From assembly GCF_949628215.1 (NCBI RefSeq), contig NC_134283.1:6255610-6319609 (forward strand): 64,000 bases of DNA, given 5' to 3'. Positions 12,134-23,256 of the stretch are shown here, in pieces; within the stretch, counting starts at the first letter, position 1; every line of letters starts with the position of its first letter. The notes below the pieces were generated by a model that worked only from the letters and a program-made list of their open reading frames with translations, made no database searches and was not told where the DNA came from. The position numbers and the translations under genes were made by a program. This DNA is from Phalacrocorax aristotelis (taxonomy: Eukaryota; Chordata; Aves; Suliformes; Phalacrocoracidae).

Positions 12134-15100
12134 CTGCAAAAAGATATAAAAATGTGGAGTTGAAATATTTTATATTATTTCCTGACAAATAGTCTTTATT
12201 AATCTATTCCTCTCCAACTTTTTGTTTATAAAACATAAGCAAAAGCAATGGCATTTACATAAAAAACATCTAGAAAATGTAAGTACTTTGTACAGAAATC
12301 TGAGACTGCAGATGAAAAAAATCTGTGTCATAAAGCTTAACTCTACCATATTAAAACTATTCTACTAAGCAGTAGATCTGCTTTCAAGAAGCTGTAAAGA
12401 TATTTAAACGAGATGAAAAAAGTCACGAGATAAGCACCTGGAAGCTAGCACTTGTTAGAATAAAGAACTTTTGACATCTGCAGCCTCTTCTGCAGGTGCA
12501 GAGAACTTCTTTCAGTTCACTAACTAGTTTATTCAAAATGGAGAACCTCATTTAGACATGAAAAAAGCAGAAAAGATTTTAATAGACTTCTACTATGAAT
12601 AATTTCTAAGCATGCCAGAGTTTGCCTACTATTTCTAAAAGCCCAGGGAAGTTTGGGAAACAATTCGGTTGCATAGCTATTCAACATCATCTATTTTAAA
12701 TCAACTGTTTCTTGAAACTATCCAGTGAATTGGTAGGGTCATATCTGCTTTGGAGAGTTGAGAAGGTGCATTCCTGCGCTGTCACTTTCATCCAAAAGTG
12801 ACTTAATATAAATCGCAGGTGGTTCATTTGCCACCTGCTATTACAGTAAAATACGATCAAACCTTTGAACAACTAATCACCCTATTAGCGAAAAAACTTC
12901 ACATTTTATACCACTTCTTTTCAGGTCAACATGCTTTAATGGTTACTAGTCAAAAAGTCACCTCATAAAAATAGGTGAAGGGCAAATGCAAAATAAGAAT
13001 CAAATGCATCAGTTTAAATCAATGAGCAAAAACCACGATTTAAAAAATGCTTTAGGTGTATACTTCAAAATAGGAACTAAAATAAATTTTAATCATAGTA
13101 TCAGGTGATGACTAACGTTAACACTTAATGACAGCACCAGATTTCTTTCGTGCATACTGGTTTCATGGCAGCATCATAGCAACTCCAGCGGGGCGAAGTA
13201 ATGCGTACCTAGTGCGGTACCTCTGCTCTCCATGTGCTATGAAATCAGCATCGGAGGGCTACCCCCGCGAAGGCTGCCATCACTACAAGCTCAGAGCCAA
13301 TGTCCCCCAGAGGCTCTGCTGAGGAGATCCCTGAAGCCTCCTTTCTGTTCCGCACACCTCCATTGGATATTGCTGTCAAAACCCTGCATACCATTAGTGT
13401 CTCAATTAGCCAGCGCACACGTTAGCTCAGCCCCAACCAATCACTTCCACTTTGCCTGATACACCTTGTATTGGTAACTGCAGCTTCACCACAGCTCATC
13501 TGGCCTTGTTATCTATTTTAGACACACCGCTAACAAATTAACATATATTTGTATTTAACATGAGTGAGAAACAGGTTGCTATGTTCCCCTGGTTGTTTTA
13601 AGGAAAACAATTATATCACAGTTACCATGTTGGTGATAATGCTGCACATCTGTGACACAAATCCCACCATGATAATGTACCAAGTAAAAAATAATTTTTA
13701 GAAAAATAAGATTTTTTGCATCTGTTTGGAGCTAAAATGCATTTTCTGCCTTTAATACTATATATACACATGCACACTATTTGCTATATGTATTTGTCCA
13801 GTTTTCCTTTTGTGAAAACCCACAGAAACTGGACCATTAATCAGATCTAGACTTGTTTGGTTGCCTCCAAGCTTGAATACTATAAACTCCGCACATTAAA
13901 ATCCTAACTCATCTGGTTACATGGTGAATATATGATTATGTTTTTATATACTTATTTTCAAAATGCATTTTCTGCTGTAGCCTTATTTGTAAAGGATTAG
14001 AACTTTAAAAAAACGTACAATTCTATTGTTATTTTAATAGAAATATTACCTGGAGCTACCATAATTTCATGTTTCTTTGATCTGATCCTAAGAAAGGTGA
14101 GATCATTCTGAGGATCAATATCTCTCACTGTGCTCCTAGCTTTCATGGTGAGCTGATGCAGAAGACCTGCATACTGGACTGTTGTAGAGTTATCAAGAGT
14201 TGTTCGTACAGGGATTCCTGCAAACAAATAATTTTCGAATAATCATTCAGTTAAGTTGTGTATTCTTCACATACAGCAGGTCATAAGACAAAAACCATGG
14301 ATTTCAGAGTTCTTTCTGTTTTGTAGCAGAAAGGAGCTGTCTTGATTTCAGGTATCTTACATGCTTTTTAAAGTATAATTTGTATTAATCAGTGGCAATT
14401 AAAAATTGAGTTGCCTTATGAAACTTATGAAGGAGTCTAATTGCTGTTTAAGGCTCTTAATACCTATCAAATTCCATTCTGTAGTACTTAACCAGTTCTG
14501 GTGCTTAATCAGTTTAAACACTGTCACCGAGTTTGTAAGAATCTAACCCACGCTTTAACTGCTGCACTTGGCACGTGCAGTAACAGAAACGACACATTTC
14601 CGCTGAAATACCAGCAGCAATCAAAGGGCAGAAGTGGCATGTTTGCATTCGGCAAGCAAAACCGTTCTTGGAACAATCCCTTCCCATTAGTGGCAAAATA
14701 GTGGCAATTGGTAGTACACAGTGTATTGATCCCAACCATTAAAAATATGACTATGTAAGTCAAGATTAATTTTTGATGATTTAATGACTCGTTGTTTATC
14801 AATGTTTTGTCAAATCATGTGCTTTTTATTAATAGGCTACCAGGTGAAACTCAAAACAGGGTTCACAGTAACCCTGCAAGCGTAAAACTGTTTGGCTTTA
14901 ATAAGCTTGTTTCACTAATAAAAAATTTATTTGACCTACTAACAAAGACAATAGATTACAAGCTGGCAAGGCAATTTTCTCTTTGCATACATTTGTATTG
15001 CATCTTCCAGATGGACAGGACAGGAATACAAAAATAGAGTAATATGACTTAAATTGAAGAGTTTGATTATGAAAGTAGAATTAGCATTAAAATAGTGAAT

Positions 15101-18100
15101 GCCAGGTAAAGAATGAGAGGCAAAGGAATAAAATAATAGAACCACCTCAGATATTAGACTATTCCATAATTTTCCTAGGAAAGCATTATTTGAATCACTT
15201 GAAATCTGTGTTGTCACTTGAGAAATAATTCTGCGTTAGCAGGATGTGTAGTGTAGTGTAGTGTAGGGAAGTGTAGAGAATGACCCGGTACATCCTTCGT
15301 GTCTAATGTTTATTACACAGAGATTGGAACTGATGTTTTAAAGGAAACAAAGCAGGAATTCCCAGGCAGTGCATTAACATGAGAATATCTATATAATCAC
15401 AGCATTAAATAGTAAGTCACTTAAAAGCAGCAATGAATTAGTGTCAAGTTTGTATGACCTTGCATCTAAATGATTGCTTCAACAAATACAGCACTTTTAA
15501 TGAAAATGGTAAATGTTAAACGATCCTCCAAGGTCTAATAATAACATGAAAATGAGTTGACACTAGTGACATGCTTAGATTAAAGCTGAGCTATGCTTAC
15601 TTTAGGACAAATTGTCTTGGCCTCTGCCACCCAAATTAGAAAAAGGCAAATAAATCCTTCATTAGAAATGCTGTAGTGTGATCCTGCTCAACTGTGAAGG
15701 ATAGCAACAGTTTATGAGATTTTCCAAATAAACAATGCACACTTAGCATAGCGTTTCAATGAACAAATCAACTTTGAGCATTAGAATAAATGACAGGCAA
15801 TGTTTGTAGCAGGAATCTGTATTTTGCTATTTCCCCTGCATACTATTACACCTACATTACCTACACTATTACAAAACTCTTACTAAAAGACAACTGTTTA
15901 TGTTAGTGAAGAACAGAGGGTTTAATCTTTTTAGGGAACCCAAACAGCCTAAGAAACCTCACTACTGGTTTGAGTATTTTTACTGGAAGTAATTTAAGTT
16001 GTACACTTGTTTTAAGTCTTTCAGGGTAGAAAGAAATCAAATTTATTTTTCAACAGAAAGATTTGAAGTAATTAGATCAACTAGTGCTAATTATGGATAT
16101 TTGGAGATGTTACAAAAACTTGCAACCACGCACCGACTTTGAGGTTTAGTTTGCGGAATCTTACTTTTTAGTACCTTGAATACATCCTCACGGAGTATGG
16201 ACTCTCTTGCATTCACATCTGGCATCTGGTGTCAAAACACTTCTAAATGATAAACTAAAATCAAAATTCCTTGTCTAGCTAGTCTTGTCTGTCAGCTTCA
16301 GTCTAGCCACATGTTCTACAGCTTTGTCAGGATGAGGAAGTTTGGACAGGACGGGGGGGACTTTATACCTTGCCGTTAATAGTCTAATGTGCGAAAAAAG
16401 GGAGGTGAAACGTTCTTACTCCTTTGCAAAACAAAATTGAGACAGAGGGAATCCAGAACAGCCTTTTAAAAAGCATGTTGTTGTCCTAACTCTGCACAGC
16501 TCTATCTGAGCTTTCCCTCAATACCATAGGACTACGCCCGCTAGCTAAAGATGCGCTGCAGAGTACACCCGAGCGGGAAAGCATACTTGACCAATATTGT
16601 ACCAAGAAGTCCAAGTAACAGAACATAAGAAAACTAGGTTATTTTTCTATTAGATTACACTGGTGGTTTTGCTTTTAGAAATGTATTAGTCTGCAAGCTC
16701 AGAAAGGATCATCTGTGTTATCTAAGTGCTTGATGTTGTTCGCTTCTCGTTTGCAGCTTAGTCTAAGTGCTCATTGGATCAAATCACATTTTATTTACAG
16801 AATACAGAAATGGCTGAAACAGTACTTGTTCTGCAACCAGACTGCACTTCTGCTTAGTGAACAGCCGCATCTAGACATGAGCACACGCAGGCACAAAGCA
16901 GCTTTTCAGGTTCTATGCACTCCTCTCTTGACCTGCATCATCTGCTCTGTGAACAAAGGCGCATTTTACTTAACGTGTTGGGGCACACAAATTAAATTGT
17001 CCACATTTTCTTTAGGCTTCCTTCTTAGTGTTCTTGCCTCCTGTTGCTACACTGCTGCTAGTGCAATAGATTTTTTGGGGGATTGTGAAAGTGAAGGAGG
17101 ACAACTAAATTACGGGCAAGGTAAATTGAGTGAGTTGTCTTTTTTGTAAAGGAATGATTAAAACAGATTAACCTGAGAAGCCTAGCTTCTACAAGCTGAT
17201 TTCTGTGAACAGTTTCCCTTTTGGCTTGCAATCCTCAGGATCACAGCCAAAGCTGGCCTGACACGAAACTTGCTCTTTCTCCTATGACAGACCATAACAC
17301 AATTTAAAGAACTTGTGCGTATTTAGCAGGTCCAAGGAGTGGCTCCCACAGTAGAAGACCAACTTTCTTTAGTAGATACTTTTCTCCTGGTGGTTTTGTT
17401 CTACCATAACTTTTCAGGGGAAGAGTTGGAGAGTGAAATGCTAGTGGATTTTCTTGCATATATGAAGAATTCCGGACCAAAAAACACCTGCAAAAGCAAC
17501 AGTTTCATGCCACACATTCTCTCTTTCTGTAGCCTACCAAAAGATGTTCAATGTCTGGTTCTGAAAAATACAGTATAGCTTAGTCAAACAAGGGGGGTAA
17601 GTAACTACATGGAACTCCGTAAGTTAAATTAAGATTATGATACTTCTAGGTATTTCTTCAGAGAAGACTTATGTCAAGGCTCTGCTTTCTGTTAACTTGA
17701 ACGAATAACTACATCATATGGAGAGCTTCAAGAAATGGCCACAAACCAAATGTTCACGTCTTCAGATGAAATATACGTTCTTGAAAATCCCTACACCTTC
17801 ATAAGGCATCGCAAGTGGATTGCGTTACCACCTCCTAACCTGCAGTCGTGTGCTTAAGGGTTGTTGCCCTACCCGGCTCGTTACTTGGGGAAAGCAGAGG
17901 ACGCTTTACCTTCGGCGTTCACAACAATGGTTGCGATAACCCCTTTGTGGGCTTGAATCCTCTTGAGGGTTTCCTCCACTTCGGCCTGCGAGGAGAGAGC
18001 ACACGGCAGCACCCCCGCGGCTCCGCCCGGCGGCCAGCGCCGGCCCCTCCGAGGGGGCCGCGGGGCCCTGCCCTCCGCCCGCCCCCCGCCGCCCCCGGCC

Positions 18101-18179
18101 GCCCGCCCCCCGCCGCCCCGCTCCCGCTCCCACTCCCACTCCCAGCGCCGGGCGGGAGCGGCGCCACGGCCGTTACCAT
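12090..18179 (-). CDS. DYNLRB2: DYNLRB2, dynein light chain roadblock-type 2 (four coding exons)
   Basis: Roadblock/LC7 light chains form a homodimer that binds dynein intermediate chains. They serve cytoplasmic dynein cargo transport, and the type-2 paralogue is enriched in ciliated tissue and testis. The spliced frame joins 18,177-18,179, 17,910-17,985, 14,050-14,217 and 12,090-12,133 and encodes 96 residues, the normal family length. Recognisable segments are [11 protein letters not shown] near the N-terminus, then [16 protein letters not shown], then [20 protein letters not shown], then the C-terminal IIQNPCE. The pattern ([25 protein letters not shown]) fits DYNLRB2 rather than DYNLRB1. 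All three introns have GT/AG ends and the phases agree (0, 1, 1). The start chosen is the ATG directly before intron 1. Two more in-frame ATGs lie 6 and 12 bp upstream and could add four residues. Promoter and poly(A) signal are both present and nothing suggests a pseudogene. Confidence 0.97.
12134..14049 (-). other. DYNLRB2: DYNLRB2 intron 3
   Basis: A 1.9-kb intron, mostly AT-rich with many TA-rich stretches. The segment at about 13,130-13,480 is GC-richer and carries short plus-strand open frames that I consider chance. No transposon was recognised in it. Confidence 0.85.
14050..14217 (-). CDS. DYNLRB2: DYNLRB2 exon 3
   Basis: A 168-bp exon holding most of the roadblock domain ([19 protein letters not shown] through KKHEIMVAP). 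The acceptor is TTTGTTTGCAG and the donor is CCAG/GTAATA. Both ends are phase 1, so its length is a multiple of three. Skipping it would keep frame but remove 56 of 96 residues. Confidence 0.97.
14218..17909 (-). other. DYNLRB2: DYNLRB2 intron 2
   Basis: A 3.7-kb intron. It contains a short GTGTA pentanucleotide repeat at 15,246-15,275. A 144-codon plus-strand open frame at 16,715-17,149 has no recognisable domain. No CR1 or other mobile element was seen. Confidence 0.85.
15246..15275. repeat. (GTGTA)n pentanucleotide repeat
   Basis: Four perfect GTGTA units, one diverged GGGAA unit, then a fifth GTGTA. A small simple repeat inside DYNLRB2 intron 2. Confidence 0.9.
17910..17985 (-). CDS. DYNLRB2: DYNLRB2 exon 2
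   Basis: A 76-bp exon encoding [11 protein letters not shown] and the first beta strand ([11 protein letters not shown]). The acceptor is CTCGCAG and the donor is GAAG/GTAAAG. It ends with the first base of a glycine codon completed in exon 3. The intron before it is only 191 bp and GC-rich, lying inside the CpG island. Confidence 0.96.
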
Positions 18180-18238
18180 TGCCATGGCCATGGCCGCCGC
18201 GCCCGCGTCGCCGTTGCCATGGAGCGGCGGAAGTGACG
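18172..18238 (-). promoter_or_regulatory. Cluster of RFX (X-box) half-sites with ETS/CRE-like element
   Basis: Three RFX-type half-sites in the same orientation on the plus strand are GTTACC (18,172-18,177), ATTGCC (18,178-18,183) and GTTGCCATGG (18,213-18,222). Upstream of the last, GGAAGTG (18,229-18,235) overlaps TGACG (18,234-18,238), an ETS plus CRE-half combination common near vertebrate transcription starts. RFX factors drive cilia genes through X-boxes. None of the half-sites here forms a full symmetric X-box, so function is inferred. The two left half-sites overlap the start codons and donor. Confidence 0.4.
18177..18179 (-). CDS. DYNLRB2: DYNLRB2 exon 1 coding part (start codon)
   Basis: Only the initiator ATG of the family-standard protein lies in this exon, followed at once by the donor GTAACG. 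The exon reads ATGGCCATGGCAATG before the donor, so there are three in-frame ATGs (18,189, 18,183 and 18,177 as lowest bases). Each has G at -3 and, after splicing, G at +4. Start codon alone in exon 1 is the usual structure for this gene. Confidence 0.85.
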
Positions 18239-18520
18239 GCGGGAGCGGCGGCGCGGGCCGGGCGCGGGCGCGGCCCTGAGTGGGCGGTGGCGGTGCCGCT
18301 TCTCCCCTCACCCCGAGGGGCGGCCAGGAGAGGCGCTCTGGGAGCGCTGAGGGTACCGGCCGCCTGGCCGGTGCCCGGGCTTAAACGGGGCTCAGGGGGC
18401 GTGAGGGGAGGCCCTAGGCGGGGCTGGTCAGGGCAGTGAGGAGCCATCAGTGCCTTCAAGGGGCCCGCGGCCACTAGTGTGACTGCTGCTGCGGCTGGGC
18501 TCTTGGTGGGCTCTGGCTGT

Positions 18521-18529
18521 AGGTGAGCT
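18521..18529 (+). promoter_or_regulatory. Strong plus-strand splice donor leaving the CpG island
   Basis: GTAG/GTGAGC on the plus strand, 0.3 kb from the DYNLRB2 start, in the opposite direction. It could end the first exon of a divergent non-coding RNA. The exon start and the partner acceptor are not identified. Confidence 0.35.
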
Positions 18530-18540
18530 GACGTGAGCTT

Positions 18541-21500
18541 AGGTTGCCTTAGTTGTAGTAGAGGAAGGGTTTTGTTAGTTTCTTTTAAAGCCGAGGCTGA
18601 TACTAACCAAATCCCAAAGATACCCATTTAGCTACTATTGTTAGAAGTAAGCATTTTTCTTCTCCCTGCGTATAAGCGTTGCGTTGCCTGCTCTCTGTTT
18701 TCCACAAGTGTTGCATATCGTGTGGTTGTGCAGAGCTTGTTTTTCACCAGTAGAAGCTTTCCAGTTCAGCTGTGCTCCGATTGCTGTGTACAGATAGATA
18801 AATCACCTTCATAAGAAAAATCGTGTGCTGCCATAGCTTACTATGCTTTTCAGATTGGTGTGGGTCACTTCTACAAGGCGTAGTTTAAATAAGTTACCCA
18901 TGTGTTTCTACTGTCCTTCACCAAATAGTAGGGGAATACACTTCCCATGCAAGACCTTTGAAGAGCCATCCTCCTCCATGTATGCAGTAAATAGCACTGA
19001 TAACGTTCAAAAGACTCTTACGTGTCTGTTTAAGAGCAGGGGGCTAGTCTCACTGAGTCTTCTGTCTTGTTTATGAAGCTTCCTGGGATCTTGCCATTGA
19101 GTGACTTTTAGCTGCTCTGCTCTAAAGAGTTGGCAAGTATACAAAAGCCTCCCCCCTCTTTTTTTTTTAAACAGGCTGTAGAACAAATTAACAAGCTAGT
19201 TATCAATCTGCAGTTCTTTAAGGACCCAATTGTATTTGAAACTTGCTACAGAATATAAGCATATAATGCAATGCAGTTTATGGCCCTGTGTTGGAGAGAA
19301 AGTAACTTCAGTGTGTGGGATTGCCCTACCTCTTGCAACGGTATTATTGTAGCCATTTATTAAGTTTCAGACTGGCAAGGACCAACGTAAATCAGAGGTG
19401 TTGAAGTTGTTGTGTATTCAGATAAGCGTATAATTGAATTGAAAATCTGGCTTATGAGGGAAGGGAGAAATTATCAGGAATACTAATACGTTTATTTCAA
19501 AAGCTACTGTTTTAGGAGTTAACCCAAGATCCTGTGACATGCTATGGGAGGCAATCAAGAACACTATGCCTGTAGCAGCTGTGGGTCCATATGAGTGACC
19601 GCATCAGCTGTGTGGATTGCTTCACCTGTGAACAATTTAGCCAGAAGTGAAATTTGCATTGATAGACCTGTGCAGTTTTGTTACAGTAAGAAGTATGATG
19701 TTCTGAATTTTGGGGAATGAGGTATCCTTACAGATGCTTTTTTTTTTCTTTTTTGTTCTTTTTTTTTTTTTTTTGAGCAGTTGGAAGCACTGGTGCATGA
19801 TTATTGAATCTGACTGGAACATCTGCTGAGCAATTTTGTTTTAATACAGTCTCTTAAATGAAAACTTATAGATTATACAGTATAAACCTGGTCCTACTGT
19901 TGGTGTTGGTCACAGGAGTGATCCTTGCTATTGCAGTCCAATTAAAGTCAGCATGCTGTAGGATAACATACTGAAAAGATTAGTGATGATCCTACCCCCA
20001 GTAACTGGACTGGCAATTCCAGGGATTTAGAAAATGAAAACGAGGAGTTTTTCCACTTACTCTGCTGCCCTGTAGCTTTTTTTTTTTTAAATTTTCAAGG
20101 CTTCTTTCAAGACCACTGTTTCTCTTCATGGATGCAAGATGCCTACATGTCTTTTTAAAACCAATAAAAGTATCAGCTCAGCTTTGCAAAAAATACTGGA
20201 CTGGAGCCAAAATAACAGCTAGCATGATGCAGGATTATTCTTGGAAGCATTATTTATGCTCAACATGAAAGACTGAAACATGTAGACTTTTACATACATT
20301 CAGATAGCCTTTGTCTCAGACTTACTTAAAATTTAATTGAGAATTCAGATTCCAAGCAACATAATTTTTCTTTTGATATACAGTAGTGAATGCAGTATTA
20401 GCAACAGAGTGATACTGCTTGAGAACCAGAAACACCTCATAATCTAGGACTGGAATCTTGCAAATGCTTATCTATGTGAATAAGTTTAAACATTTGTTGG
20501 TAAAAGTAGGAAGGGAGAAGCTTAAACTTCAGGTGTTTGTACTTGTAGTCTGGTGTTTGAACTAATTTCTGCATTTATTGTAAAGATTGAGGGAAAAATC
20601 AACTGAAAGTTGGAAAATACTTAAAAGTTGTTTTTTTTTTTTAAGCTATGACAGAAGGTGTAATTCTCCACATGGAAAATAGGAAGAGGATTTTGCGGGT
20701 AAGTACATGAGAATTTCATTCCTTCCTTGCTGCTTGAACGTGGAGACCCAGGAAGAGGAAGGGAGGGCATTGAAGCACGCTGTGGGATACACTGAGGGAC
20801 TTGAGCTACACTGAAGTGCTGTAAACAATCTTGATTTGCTGCCAGCCATTATGAGATGGCATAAATCAATTCAATTCAGGAAGAACCTTGCTTTTTATAA
20901 CCAGCAATTGTGATTACAAGTAACTGTAAGGGTCTGCCAGCTATTATGGTAGCTCTCTTGCCCATGCTGTAGGATATCTCCAGAAGTTTTCAGTTTTGTT
21001 GGCCTGTAAAGTGGAATGAACCCATGCATGGCCATTGGTGGTGCTGTTGATGACCATACAGTTGGTTCTTCTAGTTTTTTCCTTTAGGCTTTAATTTGTA
21101 GCCAAATAGTCTCCAAGGAGATCTTGTAGAAGCAGATAATGTGGCACAGTAGCTGAAAGCTTAGAGTCCATTCTTCGCACACAGCCCTTACAACTATCTA
21201 AAATAAATGACTGATTATTTGGTATTACATTATTATTTTGACACAGTACTGAGAGAAAGAGAAATACAAACTGTGTTCAGGTGTATAAAAGTTTGAGTTT
21301 TTAATGCAGATATGTCACTACAAATCACACCGCTGGTCAGTCACACATCAACCAATGCACGGGAGCTACAGTTTGGATTTCTTGCTCACAAATGCTGTGG
21401 AGTGATCACACTGTGAATATTCTCAGTTAATTCTTGGTCCTTCAGTCTCTGAGGAGTTGGCTCAGAGTTTTGTAGAAGTAACAAAAGGCTTGAACTTTAC

Positions 21501-23214
21501 TATCCCCAGAAGGCTTCAGGAGCAAAGGTGGTGTTTTGTGGCAGTAGCAGGGTTAAGTTATGGGGGAGAGTGTGCCAAGCTGAAAGTAGTCAGTGAGGTT
21601 TGGGGTGTCTGTGGCTGGAAAAATAATCAGTGGGGCTCCAGGGCTGTACCTGTCCATCTCCTCCTCTTTTCATAGTTCTGCAGTGAGCAATCAGTTGTTG
21701 TCAGCACCTCCTATGTGTGAAGTATAATAAAATACATGATCTCTATTATTCAGTTAAAAGCCTCTTCCCTTCTCCTGATTGAAATTTGGCTTTGGTTTTA
21801 TTAAGAGACCTCCTTTAAAAAGGTGAAAATTAAGGAAAACAGAGTAAAGTTAAATCATCCTTGTAAGGTTATGAACAAAACTGTCGGGAAGGCCCTGCCT
21901 TTCTCCACCTGAAAAAAGTACAAGGTCTTGTAGCAAGCCTGTGACCTAGAGTGGATGAGATCGAGATCTTACCCAGTCCGACTGTTGATAGTTTTATTTG
22001 TTCTAATTTTTTGTTACCTCCATGAATCCAAATATCATAAACTGAGAAAGTATTGAAGAAAAACTGTGTCATGTAGGCACGTATGAAACAGTTTAAATTA
22101 ATCTGTAGAGAAATGATAGAATGAAGACTCGCTCAAAATATTTTTTTTTGTGTAAAGATTTTTTTTTTTTTTACGACTCCTGAAAGCAGGTTCCCAGGTT
22201 TTTTTGCCCATTGTGTGAGGAATTTCTAGCTCGGATCCTCTAGATGGTGCTACAGCTACAGCACATTGATGTGAACTCGCTGTTAGGTTTTGTATCTTGC
22301 TTGTTAAAATGCCACTTCACTTAGGTCACATACCGCATGAAAAGATTAATGTCTTCAGCTACGATACTATTTACAGGTCTATGCAAGGAGGAATCAGCAT
22401 AGGTGGATTGCCTCTCCTCAGCTAAGTAGGAGTAGAATGTCTTTTTATAGATACAGAAGCCTTGCAGGAACTGTTGTGTGGTCAAATTATCCCCTCATCT
22501 CTTGAAACCATACCTGGAGTGCTGACGAGGGCAGAGGTGGCCAACTGTAGCCTGTGGTGCTGATTAAGTGACAGCAATGAGGCTCTTAAAACTCCCAGCA
22601 GATGTTGCTGCTTTTGTATGCTAATGGAAACTTCACAAACCATTTTCTCTTCCTTCTGAGAGCAGATGTAAGTACATGAAAATCACTTTCTTATATCAAG
22701 CGCAAATTGATAATAACCTTGGTTCAGTTGTAAGGCAGAAGCTGTACAGGCACTTTATTTGGTAATTTCAGAAAGTTTATACAGAACTTCATGAAAATTA
22801 ACTTTTTATATTATCTTAATTTTCCTTGTACTGAAATAGTTAAGCAAAATCTGAATTGTGAGCACACTGCTACCTGGGCTTTTTAACCTTCCACTCAGAA
22901 GCTTTCAGACTGGCACGTGAATCTGCTCTAGTACATTTGCCTTATCACCTCTAAGGTAGCCACTCCCCTGCTACCCCAGTTATTCCAGTGGGTAAAGTTT
23001 AGTCAGAACAGGCATGTCAGCTTATCAGTAGTATTCTTGAGTTTTTGGTGACCTAATACGATGCTTTGTGTGGTCTGCTGTGAATATACAGTAAAAAGAG
23101 TTGTGCATCACAGGGAGGATGCTGTGCCATGCATCCTCATGTTCCACAGTCCTGCCTTGATAGGAAATTCCCACTGAAGCAGTAAGAGTTTAGAGGATGA
23201 CTCTACTGGTGGCT
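18541..23214. other. Intergenic sequence beyond the DYNLRB2 promoter
   Basis: No protein-coding exon recognised. Simple T-rich tracts occur at 19,737-19,775 (two runs split by C and G), 20,630-20,642, and 22,140-22,172. Any divergent transcript from the CpG island would run through this region. Confidence 0.5.
19737..19775. repeat. Poly-T tract
   Basis: Two long T runs interrupted by CTTTTTTGTTC. It reads as poly-A on the minus strand but no retrocopy could be recognised beside it. Confidence 0.85.
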
Positions 23215-23256
23215 GAATCATAGAATCATACAGGTTGGAAAAGACCTCTAAGATCA
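23215..23256 (-). mobile_element. Very short CR1 3'-end fragment
   Basis: About 40 bp with the CR1 signature GAATCATAGAATCAT then GGTTGGAAAAGACCTCTAAG. This is the octamer tail plus the extreme 3' end of a minus-strand CR1 truncated almost completely. Confidence 0.85.

Larger units (their letters stand above)
17960..18540. promoter_or_regulatory. DYNLRB2: CpG-island promoter of DYNLRB2
   Basis: A sharp GC- and CpG-rich block in otherwise AT-rich DNA, covering exons 1-2, intron 1 and the upstream flank. There is no TATA box near the inferred start. Several GGGCGG-type Sp1 boxes occur, for example in GAGTGGGCGGTGG near 18,280. Purine-free CCCGCC runs and simple CTCCCACTCCCACTCC repeats sit at about 18,120-18,145. 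This is the only CpG island in the window, and it is likely bidirectional. Confidence 0.9.

Noticed and set aside
16715-17149. 144-codon plus-strand open frame in DYNLRB2 intron 2
   Set aside because: It is antisense within an intron and has no domain. Its leucine- and cysteine-rich stretch is typical of chance frames.
17848-18439. Pro/Arg/Ala-rich plus-strand open frames of 143 and 158 codons
   Set aside because: They lie antisense to DYNLRB2 within the CpG island, have low-complexity composition and no domain. They are compositional artefacts.
17881-18627. A 248-codon minus-strand open frame across the DYNLRB2 promoter
   Set aside because: It runs through intron 1 and the CpG island, where stops are rare because of GC content. 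Only its exon 2 part is real coding sequence.
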